Notes: generated by a model from the sequence alone, not told the origin. Shown: positions 32,438 through 45,995, counted from the stretch's first letter. The stretch is 64,000 bases of DNA from Homarus americanus (GCF_018991925.1 NW_024737068.1:5047404-5111403); one strand, 5' to 3'. Translations and numbers: made by a program.

Positions 32438-32850
32438 TTAGCCGTTTAGGCGGTCGGTCACGTCTCTGTTATTACACACTACTGGCAAGTACTGGACATG
32501 TACTAGCTTCAGAATATATCTGTACCTGCACCAGTGTTTGTCAAGTCTAGTCTTGAATGAGCTCACACTCGGTGTCGTCACAACATTCGCTGGCAAATTG
32601 TTCCCAAAGTTAATAACCCTCACTCCGAAGAAGTTTGCCCTCACAATTTTTCAAACCTGTGGCTTCTTCAGCCTTGAGCTGTGACCCTTTGTGAGGCGGG
32701 CATCCGCCAGCTCCAGGTATGGACACTCGACTGAGTAATGCCCACGAGATATTTGTAAACTTTAATCTTGCCCGCCTATTGTGTAAGTTAGGCAGTTGCA
32801 AGCGCTCTAATCTCTCTTGGTAGCTGAGGTTCCGTAGAGCAGGCACCAAT
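32438..32850 (-). mobile_element. LINE ORF2 C-terminal remnant (third LINE family)
   Basis: On the minus strand, LRNLSYQERLERLQLPNLHNRR is followed in a shifted frame by VRANFFGVRVINFGNNLPAN, then SSFKTRLDKHW. This is the standard LINE C-terminal pattern (YxxRLxxL, FFxxRVxNxWNxLP, FKxRLDxHW). The GD-I-V-K segment is missing, with frameshifts near 32660 and 32740. The coding end differs from the family at 1700-2425, so this is a different family. Confidence 0.82.
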
Positions 32851-33146
32851 CATGGTCTCTACGCCTTTTCCTTCACACCACGTCTCAACCAAACAAGCAT
32901 TCTCATACTGTAACCTCCACACCCCGTCTTAGTCAATTACAGAGTTATAACACATTATATAATAGTGACCCCACAAGTCATCATCTATTTATAGTGGCTG
33001 TTATAGAATATGATTACAGGGGACACTTATTTATTTTCAAACCTTGTATTCAGGAATATTAGTATTAGGTAACATTACCCAAATAATATTATAAAACGTG
33101 ATAACAGTTTCGTGCACATTTAACTTATAAGAAATAAAGGTTAATA
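32851..33146. other. No recognisable gene
   Basis: AT-rich, no supportable feature. Confidence 0.5.
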
Positions 33147-33458
33147 TATAGGACTAACCCGCCAGGGCTGTATAGCGCCGATGCGGCCGTATCATCTCAC
33201 GTCCAGAAAATTCCTCAAATTTCACCATATCATAGTAAGTTCTTTCTGTTTAATATCAGGGAAGTTAGGTAAGGTTTGGTAAGTTTGAGTGGTCTAGGTC
33301 TGTTCTTCATACCCAAAAATGTTAAGTAGCGTTTATTTAAAAATATAAATTTTTTAACATATTTCCACAAACTACAACAGTGTCCACTATAATATAAATG
33401 AAAATCAGGCGTTTTTATAACTGTTTTCAATTAATTTCGCTCGCGGGTTAGTCCTATA
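33147..33458. mobile_element. ~0.3-kb non-autonomous DNA transposon with 16-bp terminal inverted repeats
   Basis: TATAGGACTAACCCGC at 33147-33162 is the exact reverse complement of 33443-33458. The TATATA preceding GGAC on the left also follows GTCC on the right. This could be a 6-base target duplication or part of the palindromic ends. The interior is AT-rich and non-coding. Confidence 0.78.
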
Positions 33459-34501
<1,043 letters not shown>

Positions 34502-34639
34502 GTCTTTACCCTCTCTACTTTATACCTCCTCCCCTACACCCCTTACACCACTCTCCTACACCTATTATAATGCTTCCCCTCTTCTACACTCCCAGTGAGG
34601 ACCACACTTTTTGAGGGGGGGGGGAGAGCTTAAATCACA

Positions 34640-34870
34640 CGTGCTCCCAACACTTCTGTCAATATGACCTACGTGCCAGAGCGAGAAGGAGGAGGATCGG
34701 TGAGGAGGAACGGAAGAGGAGGGAGAAGGAGAGTAGGGAGTAGAAGAGGAGGGTAGAGGAGGAGCAGGAGAGTAGAGAAGGAGGAAAGGGCTAGAGGAGG
34801 AAGAAAGGGGTAGAGGAGGGGGAGGAGGAGGAGGAGGGTAGAGGACAAGGAAGAGGAGGAGGACAAGAAA
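34640..34870. repeat. Purine-rich (GGA)n tract
   Basis: GAGGAGGA and AGAAGGAG variants with few pyrimidines on the plus strand. Confidence 0.85.
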
Positions 34871-35204
34871 ATACACACAGAATAAATAACAATAAAAAAC
34901 AAGTAAAGAAACAGAGGAATCACAGGAGGAAAAAACATCTACTACTCTTTTGTTTTCCTCCTCACCACAGTTTTCCCGCCAACAGAGGACACAACAGGCG
35001 GTCAATAGGAGCATGGTGTTATAAACCAACTCTACCAACAGATGTCTGGCACCACCCTGCACGCTGCTCACAGGCCCCACACTGACAACAACTCAGGGAC
35101 AATGGTGGCAACAGTTAGTACCCTGCCACCACATGTTGTCAAATTATCAACAAAAAAAAATGACGTTTAAACATAGTCAATATTATTAAGATAGAAAATT
35201 GTGA
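34871..35204. other. No recognisable gene
   Basis: No coding content recognised. Confidence 0.5.
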
Positions 35205-35217
35205 ATCTATCTCTATC

Positions 35218-35248
<31 letters not shown>

Positions 35249-35258
35249 CTATCTATCT
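35205..35258. repeat. (CTAT)n microsatellite
   Basis: About 13 CTAT units with one variant, followed by a C run at 35270-35280. Confidence 0.96.
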
Positions 35259-35398
35259 GGGCTCCAACTCCCCCCCCCCCTATGCTACGTGTCACCGTAA
35301 ACTTCCCAGCTTCAACTTTTATCTTTCTGACAGGAAGAATAAACTGCTGAGTGTAGAAAGCACATGATGGCGATTTTCTGACTTAATTGAAACTCCGA

Positions 35399-35429
<31 letters not shown>

Positions 35430-35431
35430 GG
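35399..35431. repeat. (ACAG)n microsatellite
   Basis: About eight ACAG units. Confidence 0.95.
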
Positions 35432-35547
35432 TAATTTAAAACTTTTTGAATAGTATTGATAGAAATGGAATTGATTTATATTCTCTAAGTGTTTCTTGTT
35501 TTACATTTTTTGCTGGAGATAATTATTTTTTTGTGAATAATATTATC

Positions 35548-35970
35548 TCCAACACTCACTCCAGTATCATCTCCAACACTCATTCCATAGTTAACTTCAA
35601 TACTCACTCCAACAATACCGCCAACACCTACTCCAACATTACTCCAACACTCAATCCAACAATACCCCCAACATTAACTCTAACAACATCCCTAACACTC
35701 ACTCCATCACCCCCAACACCCACTCCATCACCTCCAACACCCACTCCATCCCCTCCAACACTCACTCCAACATTACCCCCAAAACCCATTACATCGCCTC
35801 CAGCAAACACTCCAGCAATTCCCTCAACACCCACTCCATCACCTCCAACACTCACTCCAACAAACCCCCCAAAACTAATTCCAACAAACCCCCCAACACC
35901 CACTCCATCACCTCCAACAGTCACTCCAACATTCACCCGAAACACTCACTCCAACATCACCTCCAACACC
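35548..35970. repeat. Degenerate (CACTCCAACA)n tandem repeat
   Basis: Imperfect CCAACACTCACT/CCATCACCCC motifs with 15-18 base spacing. The Thr/Pro-rich open frame across it reflects the repeat. Confidence 0.88.
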
Positions 35971-36165
35971 AACTATTCACTATAGCAAAAAACATCAACC
36001 AATTTTTAGTATCACCAAAATCACTTTTCAGGTTTCCCTCCGAGCGTCAATATCGGTGTCAGAGATTAATGGCTGTGTTGTGTGGCTTATAACAGAGGTT
36101 CCTAGGACGGGTAAAACACACACACACCGGGAAAGATATTACCTCTGATGGGTGACTACTCGTTT
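35971..36165. other. Short spacer, nothing recognised
   Basis: No supportable feature. Confidence 0.5.
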
Positions 36166-36490
36166 CCAATATGACCTATAATGGTGAACTATAATGATGA
36201 CCTCTAATGTACTAAGACCTACAGTATAATGATGAACTATAATGATGACCTATAATGCACTTAGACCTACAGTATAATGATGATCTGTAATGATGACCTC
36301 TAATGTACTAAGACCTACAGTATAATGATGACCTATAATGTACTAAGAGCTACAGCATAATGATGACCTATAATGTACTAAGACCTACAGTATAATGATG
36401 ACCTATAATGTACTAAGACCTATAGTATAATGATGAACTATAATGATGACCTATAATGTACTAAAACCTATAATGCTGACCTGTAATTTA
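36166..36490. repeat. ~35-bp tandem repeat
   Basis: About nine imperfect units with core ACCTATAATGTACTAAGACC, followed by TACAGTATAATGATG. Some units are shortened. Confidence 0.92.
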
Positions 36491-36675
36491 CCTAAAATAT
36501 ATAATATACAAAAAACATGAATATTGTAAAACTCAATATAACGAATACAGCTAAATACATCACTGAATACATTAAAATACATCTTGAATACATTAAATGT
36601 CTCACAAAAAAATCTTAGCATTAACCATCAAAACACTGAATTATTAACCAGAGAACAACATGGCCAAGACAATTC

Positions 36676-37758
36676 GGCCATTTTTTTTAAACATTCGGGT
36701 TATTTGTTAGTAACCCGAAAGCGTCCTCCAAGCCGTAATCCATTTTTTTAAACCAAATTTTGTCGGGTTATCCATTTGGTAGTCCGACAATATTATTGGA
36801 AAGTTCGGGATAAGTCCTCGGGTGTGGGTAGGCTCCCGAAAGACTTATCCGAATGTTCAAACTAGTTATATATGAATAGAAAACGTCTCTGAAATACAAT
36901 ATATGTAAATTAAGATGAGATAATAAAGAAACAAATATTTATATGTCCTAATAACCGGTCCAGTGGAAATGTACATATTTTTAAGAGACCGCCGTGTACC
37001 CCGTGACGTCGTACCTTCAACTCCAAATATTTTTCGTCTCCCCATCGCCCTTCTCCAATTTTATCAAGCAATGCATTCCTACAATCATCCTCTTATAGCT
37101 TCAAGTATGGAAAGTAACGCACTTTTGTTTGTGATAGATAGATGTAATGCAATTTCCAATTCGCCAATATATTATATAGGGAAGATATAAGATGAGCCAA
37201 TTGTACTAGGTAGATGCTGAGGTAATAGTTTACAAGTGTCATCTGTGACCCACGCTGATAATAATTACCCTGGAAAAAAATTTCTCCTGCTATATTTCAC
37301 CGTTTGGGTTATTGTTGTTCCGGTTGTGTTTAGGTACTACCAATATTTGTAAGTTCAGATTAGGTTACGTAAAATATTTTTTTAGAAGAAATGTTCGAAC
37401 TCAGGGTTAGAATAAAGTGCCAAAATTTATTAATGATGTTTTCAATCACTCGATTTAAATCGTGTCAGTCCTATCTTACATCACTGGAACAACAACAAAC
37501 AAAAGTTTAATATACTATGGACAAATTTCTTAAGGAAATTCTCTGTAAGAGCAATGAGGATAACCTGTTTATTTACATTTATCTTGGGTAAGGCGTACCA
37601 ACCCTCTCGAGTTGTGGCGTTCGGGTTACTAAATAGTAACCCGATGTTCGGTATTGATATTCGAGTTTGACGAATCCATTTGTCGGGTTACCAAACGGTA
37701 ACCCGACATTCGGGATTGCTCTTCGGGCTTGCTGCCCCGAGTGTTTAAAAAAATGGCC
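36676..37758. mobile_element. 1.08-kb inverted-repeat DNA transposon with subterminal hairpins
   Basis: The ends GGCCATTTTTTTTAAACATT and its complement (36676-36699, 37735-37758) form ~24-bp inverted repeats with one or two differences. Inside each end lie two palindromes of the type CGGGTTA..TAACCCG (about 36704-36726 and 36764-36790; 37622-37648 and 37679-37706). The interior is AT-rich with no transposase, so it is non-autonomous. A matching right-end fragment occurs at 58996-59033. I cannot assign a superfamily, and no target duplication is evident. Confidence 0.8.
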
Positions 37759-37861
37759 TATATCAATAATACCCAAAGATCATAACACAGGAGGACACAG
37801 TTGGTTCCTAACATGGAAGGGATCATAACACAACACTCGCTGAGTTGAAGATGACTGTAGC

Positions 37862-38095
37862 CTAGGAGGAGAGGGAGAGGGAGACGGAGCGCGAGAGGAG
37901 GAGGAGGAGGAGGAACTATGGTAGAATGCGGCTGCTACACGGGCCAAAGTTATTATTGTGGTTATTGTTTCCTGGTGGTTAACGATTAAGACGACCCGGG
38001 AGGGAGAGGGAGGGAGGGAGGGGGAGGGGAAAGAGGGAAAGGAGAGGAGGTGAATAGAAGTAGGAAGATGGAAGAGACAAGGAGGATAGAAGGTT
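37862..38095. repeat. Purine-rich low-complexity region
   Basis: GGAGAGGGAGAGGGAG and GAGGAGGAGGAGG blocks, interrupted by about 70 ordinary bases at 37915-37990. Confidence 0.8.
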
Positions 38096-38244
38096 GAATC
38101 TTCCCTCTCTGTATATATTAGATTATCAGTATTGTTATGGAGAGATGAGTGGTGACGTTGATGGTGGGGTGTGGTGCAGATATAGAGAGTAGGAACGTAA
38201 GAATATAGTCATGGTAATAAGTGACAGTGTAATGTGACAGAGAG

Positions 38245-41200
38245 AAGGGGTATGGTATATGGTGTGTTTAGGATGTGGTATATGGTGTGGTTCATGGTGT
38301 GGTATATGGTGTGTTTAGGATGTGGTATATGGTGTGGTATATGGTGTGGTTTAGGGTGTGGTATATGCTGTGGTTTATGGTGTGGTATATGTTGTGGTTT
38401 ATGATGTGGTATATAGTGTGGTTTATGGTGTGGTTTATGGTGTGGTATATGGTGTGGTATATGGTGTGGTTTATGATGTGGTATATGGTGTGGTTTATGG
38501 TGTGGTCTATGGTGTGGTATATGGTGTGTTTATGGTGGTATAGTGTGGTTTATGGTGTGGTATATGTGTGGTACATGGTGTGGTATATGTTTGGTTTATG
38601 ATGTGGTATATGGTGTGGTATATGGTGTGGTTTATGGTGTGGTGTATGGTGTGGTTTAGGGTGTGGTATATGCTGTGGTTTATGGTATATGTTGTGGTTT
38701 ATAGTGTGGTATATGGTGTGGTTTATGGTGTGGTTTATAGTGTGGTATATGGTGTGGTTTATGATGTGGTATATGGTGTGGTTTATGATTTTGGTTATGG
38801 TGTGGTATATGTTGCTGGTATATGGTGTGGTTTATATGGTATGGCATATGGTGTGGTTTATATGGTGTGGTATATAATGTGGTATATGGTGTGGTTTATG
38901 GTGTGGTGTATGGATGTGGTTTAGGGTGTGGTATATGCTGTGTGGTTTATGGTGTGGTATATGTTGTGGTTTATGGTGTGGTATATGGTTGTGGTTTAGG
39001 TTGTGGTATATAGTGTGGTATATATGGTGGTTTATGGTGTATTGTGTAGTTAAGTTTATGATGTGGTATAGTGTGGTATATGGTGTGGTTTATATGGTGT
39101 ATGTATATGGTGTGGTTATAGTGTGGTATATATGGTGTGGTATATGGTGAGTATATGGTGTGGTATATATGGTGTGGTTTATGGTGTGTGGTATATGGTG
39201 TGGTTTATGGTGTGGTGCATATGGTGTGGTTTAGGGTGTGGTATATGCTGTGGTTTATGGTGTGGTATATTGGTGTGGTTTGAGGGTGTGGCATATAGTG
39301 GTATATGGTGTGGTTATATGGTGTGGTTTAGTGTGGTGTATGGTGTGTATATTGTGTGGTATATGGTGTGTGTTTATATGTATGGTATATGGTGTAGTTT
39401 TATGGTGTGGATGTATGGTGTGGTTTAGGTGTGGTATATGTTTATGGTTTATGGTGTGGTATATGGTGTGGTTTAAGGTGTGCATATAGTGTGATATATA
39501 GTGTAGTTTATATGGTGTCTTAGGTGTGGTATATGGTGTGGTATATTTGTATATATTATGGTTTATATGTGGTTATGTATGGTGGTATATTGTTGTTTAG
39601 TTGTGGTTTATGGTGTGGTTATATGGTGTGGTATATGGTGTGGTATAGTGTAGTTTATGGTGTGGTTTGTGGTATATGTGTGTGGTTTATGGTGTGTATA
39701 TGGTGTGGTTTGTGGTGTGGTTATATGGTGTGGTTTGGGTGTATGAGTGTGGCATATGGTGTTTTATGTTGTTATACTAGGGTGTGCTATATGGTGTGGT
39801 ATATTGTGTGTTTATATGGTGTGGTTTAATTGTGGTGTATGGTGTGGTATATTGTGATTTAATGGTGTGGTTTATGGTGTGGTATATGGTGTGGTATATA
39901 TGTGGTTTATGGTGTGGTATATGGTGTGGTTTAGGTGTGTATAGTGTGGTATATGGTGTGGTATATGGTGTGGTATAGTGTGGTTTATAGTGTATTGGTG
40001 TGGTATATGGTGTGTATGGTGTGGTATATAGTGTGGTATATGGTGTGGTATATGGTGTGGTTTATAGTATGGTATATTTGTGGTTTATGGTGTGGTATAT
40101 GATGTGGTACATGTTGTGGTTTATGTAGTTATGGTAATGTGTGGTTAGGGTGTGGTTTATGGTATGGTATTTAATTGTGGTATATGGTGTGGTTTATGGT
40201 GTATGTATGGTGTGGTTTATGGTTATGGTACATGTTGTAGTTTATGGTGTGGTGTATGGTGTAGTTTATGGTGTGGTTTATGGTGTAGTATATGTTGTGG
40301 TTTATGTGTATATGTGTGGTTTATGGTGTGGTTATATGCTGTGGTTTATGGTGTGGTATAGGTGTAGTTTATAGTGTGGTATATGGTGTGGTTTATGGTG
40401 TAGTGTATGGTGTAGTTTATAGTGTGGTACATGTTGTGGTTTATGTGGTGAGTGTATAATTGTAGTTTATGGTTGTAGTATATGTTGGTTTATGGTGTGG
40501 TGTATGGTGTGGTTTATGGTGTAGTATATGTTGTGGTTTATGGTGTGGTGTATGGTGTAGTTTATTTATGGTATATAATTGTAGTTTATGGTGTGGTATG
40601 CTGTAGTTTATAGTGTGTAGTTTATGGTGTAGTTTATAGTGTAGTATATATTTGTGGTTTATGGTGTGGTGTATGGTGTAAGTTTATGGTGTGGTAATGT
40701 TGGTTTATGGTGTGGTGTATGGTGTGGTTTATGGTGTGGTATATGTTGTGGTTTATGGTATTGTGGTATATGGTGTGGTATATAGTTGTGGTGTATGGTG
40801 TGGTTTATATTGTGGTACATGTTTGTGGTTTATGGTGTGGTATATGGTGTGGTATATGTTGTGTTTATAGTGTGGTATATGTTGTGGTTTATGGTGTGGT
40901 ATATGTTGTGGTTTATGGGTGTGGTATATGCTGTGGTTTATGGTGTGGTATATGGTGTGTTTATGGTGTGGTATATGGTGTGGTTTTGGGTATGGTATAT
41001 GGTGTGGTTTATGGTGTGGTATATGGTGTGGTTTATGGTGTGGTATATGTTGTGGTTTATGGTGTGGTATATGCTGTAGTTATATTGTGGTATATGGTGT
41101 GGTATATGCTGTGGTTTATAATTGTGGTATATATTGTAGTTTATGGTATGGTATATGGTGTGGTTTATGGTGTGGTATATGGTGTGGTATAGTGTTTATA

Positions 41201-42296
41201 TGGTGTAATATATTTGTGGTTTATAGTGTGGTATATAGTATGGTATATAGTGTGGTATATGCTGTTGTGGTTTATAGTGTGGTATATGTATGGTATATTT
41301 GTGGTTTATAGTTGTGGTATATGTTGTAGTTTATGGTATAGTATATAATTGTAGTATATATTGTGGTTATATTGTAGTATATGGTATAGTATATGGTATG
41401 GTATATGGTGTGGTATATAGTTGTAGTATATATTGTGGTTTATGGTGTGGTATATGTTGTGGTTTATAGTGTGGTATATGGTATGGTATATGGTATGGTA
41501 TATGCTGTGGTATATGGTGTGGTATATGTTGTAGTTTATGGTGTGGTATATGGTATGGTATATGGTGTGGTATATGTTGTGGTTTATGGTGTGGTATATG
41601 GTATGGTATATAATGTGGATTTATGTGTAGTTTATGGTGTGGTATATGGTGTGGTATATGTTGTGGTTTATGGTTTGTATATGTTGTGGTTTATAGTTGT
41701 GGTATATGCTGTAGTTTATGGTGTGTATATGGTGTGGTATGTATTGTGGTTTATGGTGTGGTATATGTTGTGGTTTATGGTATGGTATATGGTGTGGTTT
41801 ATGGTGTGGTATATGGTGTGGTATATGGTGTGGTATATGGTGTGGTATATGTTGTGGTTTATGGTGTGGTATATGGTATGGTATATGGTGTGTATATGCT
41901 GTAGTTTATGGTGTGGTATATGTTTTATGTTTATATTTAGTATATGGTATGGTTATTGTGTTTATTTTATATGTTGTGGTTTATGGTGGTATATGCTGTG
42001 GTTTATGGTGTGGTATATGTTGTGGTATAATTGTGGTATATGCTGTGGTTTATGGTGTGGTAGTATATGGTGTGGTTTATGGTATGGTGTTTGGTGTGGT
42101 TTATGGTATGTATTTGGTGTGGTTTAGGGTGTGGTATATGCTGTGGTTTTGTGTATATATATTTGTTATATGGTGTGGTATATGTTTGGTTATATTATTT
42201 GCTCTTGGTTTATGGTGTGGTATATGTTGTGGTTTATGGTATGGTATATGGTGTGGTTTATGGTATGGTATTTGGTGTGGTTTAGGGTGTGGTATG
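38245..42296. repeat. 4-kb minisatellite, 12-bp unit, almost C-free plus strand
   Basis: Roughly 330 copies of a 12-base unit alternating between TATGGTGTGGTA and TATGGTGTGGTT, with one- to three-base indels. The plus strand is G, T and A with very little C, a strong strand asymmetry over 4 kb. Tyr-Gly-Val-Val peptides in several frames are artefacts. Both edges degrade into irregular units. Confidence 0.97.
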
Positions 42297-42411
42297 GTAA
42301 TAGCGAGGCGTGGCAGGATGCGGGAAAGGCATTATAAGTTACACATTACTATTCACTGAGTTCCAATATATATCATTATGTGTTATGTACGTACAGCTTA
42401 AACCAAAATAT

Positions 42412-42414
<3 letters not shown>

Positions 42415-42475
<61 letters not shown>
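42415..42475. repeat. (GT)n microsatellite
   Basis: About 30 GT units. Confidence 0.97.
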
Positions 42476-42476
<1 letters not shown>

Positions 42477-43004
42477 TCCAGCTTATTCAGTACGTCTACT
42501 TAGTATCAACGAGACATGTAACCTACCAGTACTATTAACCACTAATATATCGATAAAACATTTTAGCCATATTTTAGTTCCAAAGGTTATTATCAATTAT
42601 ATCCTTCACTCGCACTGTTATCATCCAATGTTATCATAATTAACCTATTACCTAACCTAATCAATAATTATACTACTAATACCTTATACTCTAGTGGGTA
42701 TAAACAGCAGGTAGTCTGAATATAAGGGTAATGAATAAAGTACTTACGGTATACACGGTAGATACAATCATCGCTACACCTTCTCACACTCATGGGGATT
42801 TTGGACCTGTGTATCCCAAGGGCTCTGGCGTGTACATATCGGAAGCAATTTAGGGATTTATAGTGTTATTTGTGAACAGAAAAATCCCCAGATGGACGGC
42901 CGGTAGACAGTGGGGTATAGCTAAGGAGGGGAGAGAGAGATGACCGGCAGACAATTGGTTAAGGTTAGAGAGACAAGGGAGAAAAAAAACAAGAGAGAGA
43001 AAAA
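42476..43004. other. No recognisable gene
   Basis: No coding content recognised. Confidence 0.5.
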
Positions 43005-43097
43005 GAAAGCGACAGACAGACAGCCAGACAGACAGACAGCCAGCCAGACAGACAGACAGACAGACAGACAGACAGCCAGCCAGACAGACAGACAGAC
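43005..43097. repeat. (GACA)n/(GCCA)n microsatellite
   Basis: GACA units interspersed with CAGCCAGC pairs; a 40-base block appears duplicated. Confidence 0.94.
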
Positions 43098-43289
43098 TCA
43101 TAACCTTATAACATTATCATCATACTCAGCAACAACCACTTCGTCTTATGCCACCAACAAAGATGATGATGATGATGTTCTTGAAGGTTATAATGACTAG
43201 GTAACCCCGTCGCTTTTCTCATTATATTCGTAATTTATATCATGTAATTTGTCTTCATTTTTTCTTCTAATATATGAACACTGAATATA

Positions 43290-43855
43290 GAGGTGTGGCG
43301 GTCTCTCTTAGTGGAGATAGTTGCCAGTGGAGAATAGTCTACTAGTGGAGATATTTGCTTGTGGAGATAGTCTACTCGTGGAGATAGTCTGCTTGTGGAG
43401 ATAGTTGCTAGTGGAGATAGTCTGCTAGTGAAGAATAGTCTACTAGTGGAGATATTTGCTTGTGGAGATAGTCTACTCGTGGAGATAGTCCACTCGTGGA
43501 GATAGTCTGCTAGTGGAGATATTTGCTTGTGGAGATAGTCTGCTAGTGGAGATATTTGCTTGTGGAGATAGTCTACTAGGTGGAGATAGTCTGCTAGTGA
43601 AGAATAGACTACTAGTGGAGATATTTGCTTGTGAAGGTAGTCTACTCGTGGAGATAGTCTGCTAGTGAAGAATAGACTACTAGTGGAGATATTTGCTTGT
43701 GAAGGTAGTCTACTCGTGGAGATAGTCTGCTAGTGAAGAATAGACTACTAGTGGAGAATAGACTACTAGTGGAGATAGACTACTAGTGGAAATAGTTGCT
43801 TGTGGAGATAGTCAACTAGTGGAGAATAATCTATTAGTGGAGATAGTCTACTACA
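43290..43855. repeat. 17-bp minisatellite with 68-bp higher-order repeat
   Basis: 16-18 base monomers close to GTGGAGATAGTCTACTA fill the region. From 43597 a four-monomer block repeats at exactly 68 bases (starts 43597, 43665, 43733), each opening GTGAAGAATAGACTAC. Confidence 0.93.
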
Positions 43856-43928
43856 AAAATCGTAACATGAATTCCCTAATACTTAACTTCATATAATAAA
43901 AAAACTATTGCATTTTCTGTTTTTCCCC

Positions 43929-43930
<2 letters not shown>

Positions 43931-44000
<70 letters not shown>
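43931..44000. repeat. (GT)n microsatellite
   Basis: About 35 GT units. Confidence 0.98.
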
Positions 44001-44006
<6 letters not shown>

Positions 44007-44725
44007 GTGTAGTCGGGGGAGTGTAAATAAATGGCAGCTCTGGTACATAGACTGAATAACAGACCTGGTGGCCCTCTTGCCTCTCCCTCCTGAGCACTAC
44101 CATCTATCTATCCTCAGTGTTCTCTCTACCTTGCCTCACCCCAGTGTTCTCTCTACCTTACCTCAGTATTCTCTCTACCTTAAGTTATCTCAATGTGTAC
44201 CTGAGAGAAAGAGAGCTGCCGAAGGAGAGACTTATAGACCCACTTACTACAACTTGACTAATAGTGGTGTGGAGGACAGGTGAGTGACCGCTCTGAGGTG
44301 TCCCACGATCCTGTCTGCACACGAGAATTTTAACGAGGAGAAGCGACTGGTGTAAGGAGGAAGAAGGAACAGCAGAGAAATAAATAATAATAAAAGGAAT
44401 GTGAGACAAGATAAGAAGAGGTGTTTGATGATAGAGGAATTAATAGATAAGAGAGAATAAAAGGGAGTACAGGAGGAAATAGGGGTACAAAATGTCTTCT
44501 CCCTGACGTTACAGAATGAAAATGGAGAGGAGGAAAAGACGGTCGATTACAAAATGGTATAAAGTAAACTAATTTACACTTCACAGGAACAACATCTTTT
44601 ATTTTTTTTCCATCCATTCTAATCTTGGCCTTGCCCTAGTCGTCTTAACCTCAGTATTACCCATTAATATATATACTAATAATATCCATACTAATATCAC
44701 CTCGTCCCTAAATATTTCAGTGATC
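44001..44725. other. No recognisable gene
   Basis: A short CTCTCTACCTTACCTCAGTA repeat lies at 44115-44185; no coding content. Confidence 0.5.
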
Positions 44726-44729
44726 TAAT

Positions 44730-45200
44730 TATATAAACTTCCAGGATTTCTCAAGTTGGTTTAGTCAGTCTTATTTGTTGATTTATTTTTAGCATTCTAC
44801 TGGAGCACCATATTGCAAAGGCGTCTAACCTCCTCCTTGTACCTGCGAAAAATGTCCACCCTTCAGAAGCATACAACAATACTGGGTATAAATTGCACTT
44901 CAGCAGCTTTTTATATCAAATTAAAATCAATGTCCCTCTCAGATTATTATTAATATTTTTTTTTGGTATGACATCTTCTTGATTTATTTTCCCTTTCCCA
45001 TCTACCATCGTAGTTTATCTTATTCCACAATCAACTCTTTCCACCTGTTAGTTCCCTATTGCTTACTGTACTTTCCATCTCTACATCAACATATCTTTAC
45101 CCATATTCATCGCCTTAACCCATAAACCTGTTGCCATGTTTTTGTAAAGATTTTTCAGTCTGTTATAAGAGAAGAATCATCCGTATACCACTACAGTATC
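44730..45200 (-). mobile_element. RTE-like LINE remnant
   Basis: On the minus strand at 44760-44900 the peptide contains LYPVLLYASEGWTF, then RRRLDAFAIWCSSRMLKI. This matches the C-terminal LxPVLLYGxExWTL..R.LxAFxxxCxRRxLxI pattern of RTE-type LINEs. Further upstream on that strand (about 45170-45190) YTDDSS is a plausible decayed YADD catalytic box. Frames are broken by stops between these pieces. Boundaries are approximate. Confidence 0.6.
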
Positions 45201-45965
45201 TCTCATGGCCTTTATCGCTACTTACAATTTCTCATTCAAATTTCTGAATAGCTGAGAACAATACACATACTATTGTATAACTCCAAATAATTCTTAATCA
45301 CCTTATAAATACGTTTCCCACTAACACTGTTGCTTAATGATGCTAGTAATGATATTTTTTTAGTGTTTCGATATATTCATCTTTAATAAGTGTCATCTGT
45401 CATGAACCATCTCACAGAGGTCACCATCACTGTCTGTGGCCTCGTTATCCCTGACCTGACACCCTGACATTATCTCCCGAGTCATGACCTCAATATTATG
45501 CTACTTCTTTAATAACTATATCCCTTAAGTAATTGTCTAAGTACTTAGTATTATATATGTCCCATCAAGACCTGCTCGCGTCTCTTCATGTTTAGTCCAC
45601 TACAACAAGGCTACGTCACTGTGACCTACGTTCTTGCAGTATTTAACCTTGATTGACCTTTGATTAACCTCTGTGTATAGTTAATTTTGTGATGCATGGG
45701 TTTCTGGAGAGATTTTCCTCTGTTTCCCAAGAGAATGTTGTGTGTGTGGTGGGGGGGGGGGTCAATTTCAAGGGCGGATGGTCATGCCTACAAGATTAGG
45801 CCATTACTGTACAGCCAAGAGGATAGAGGTAGGGTAAGATACGCCACTGTGCATAATAAGATTAAAATTGAATTGTTATCTGTCTCAGTTTATAGAGCGA
45901 AATTTAGTGCACTTGCATGTAAATCCCATATTGTGCATTAAACTGTTATACACTTACAGTTTTCC
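45201..45965. other. No recognisable gene
   Basis: AT-rich; a run of 12 G lies near 45750. Confidence 0.5.
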
Positions 45966-45969
45966 CTTT

Positions 45970-45995
45970 GTGTGTGTGTGTGTGTGTGTGTGTGT
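45970..45995. repeat. (GT)n microsatellite
   Basis: About 12 GT units. Confidence 0.94.

Noticed and set aside
38275..42359. Tyr/Val/Gly/Trp-rich open frames
   Set aside because: Translation of a 12-bp tandem repeat; frames switch at every indel and no domain appears.
43290..43855. CRISPR-like regular repeats
   Set aside because: Adjacent 17-bp units without unique spacers in a eukaryotic genome; a minisatellite.
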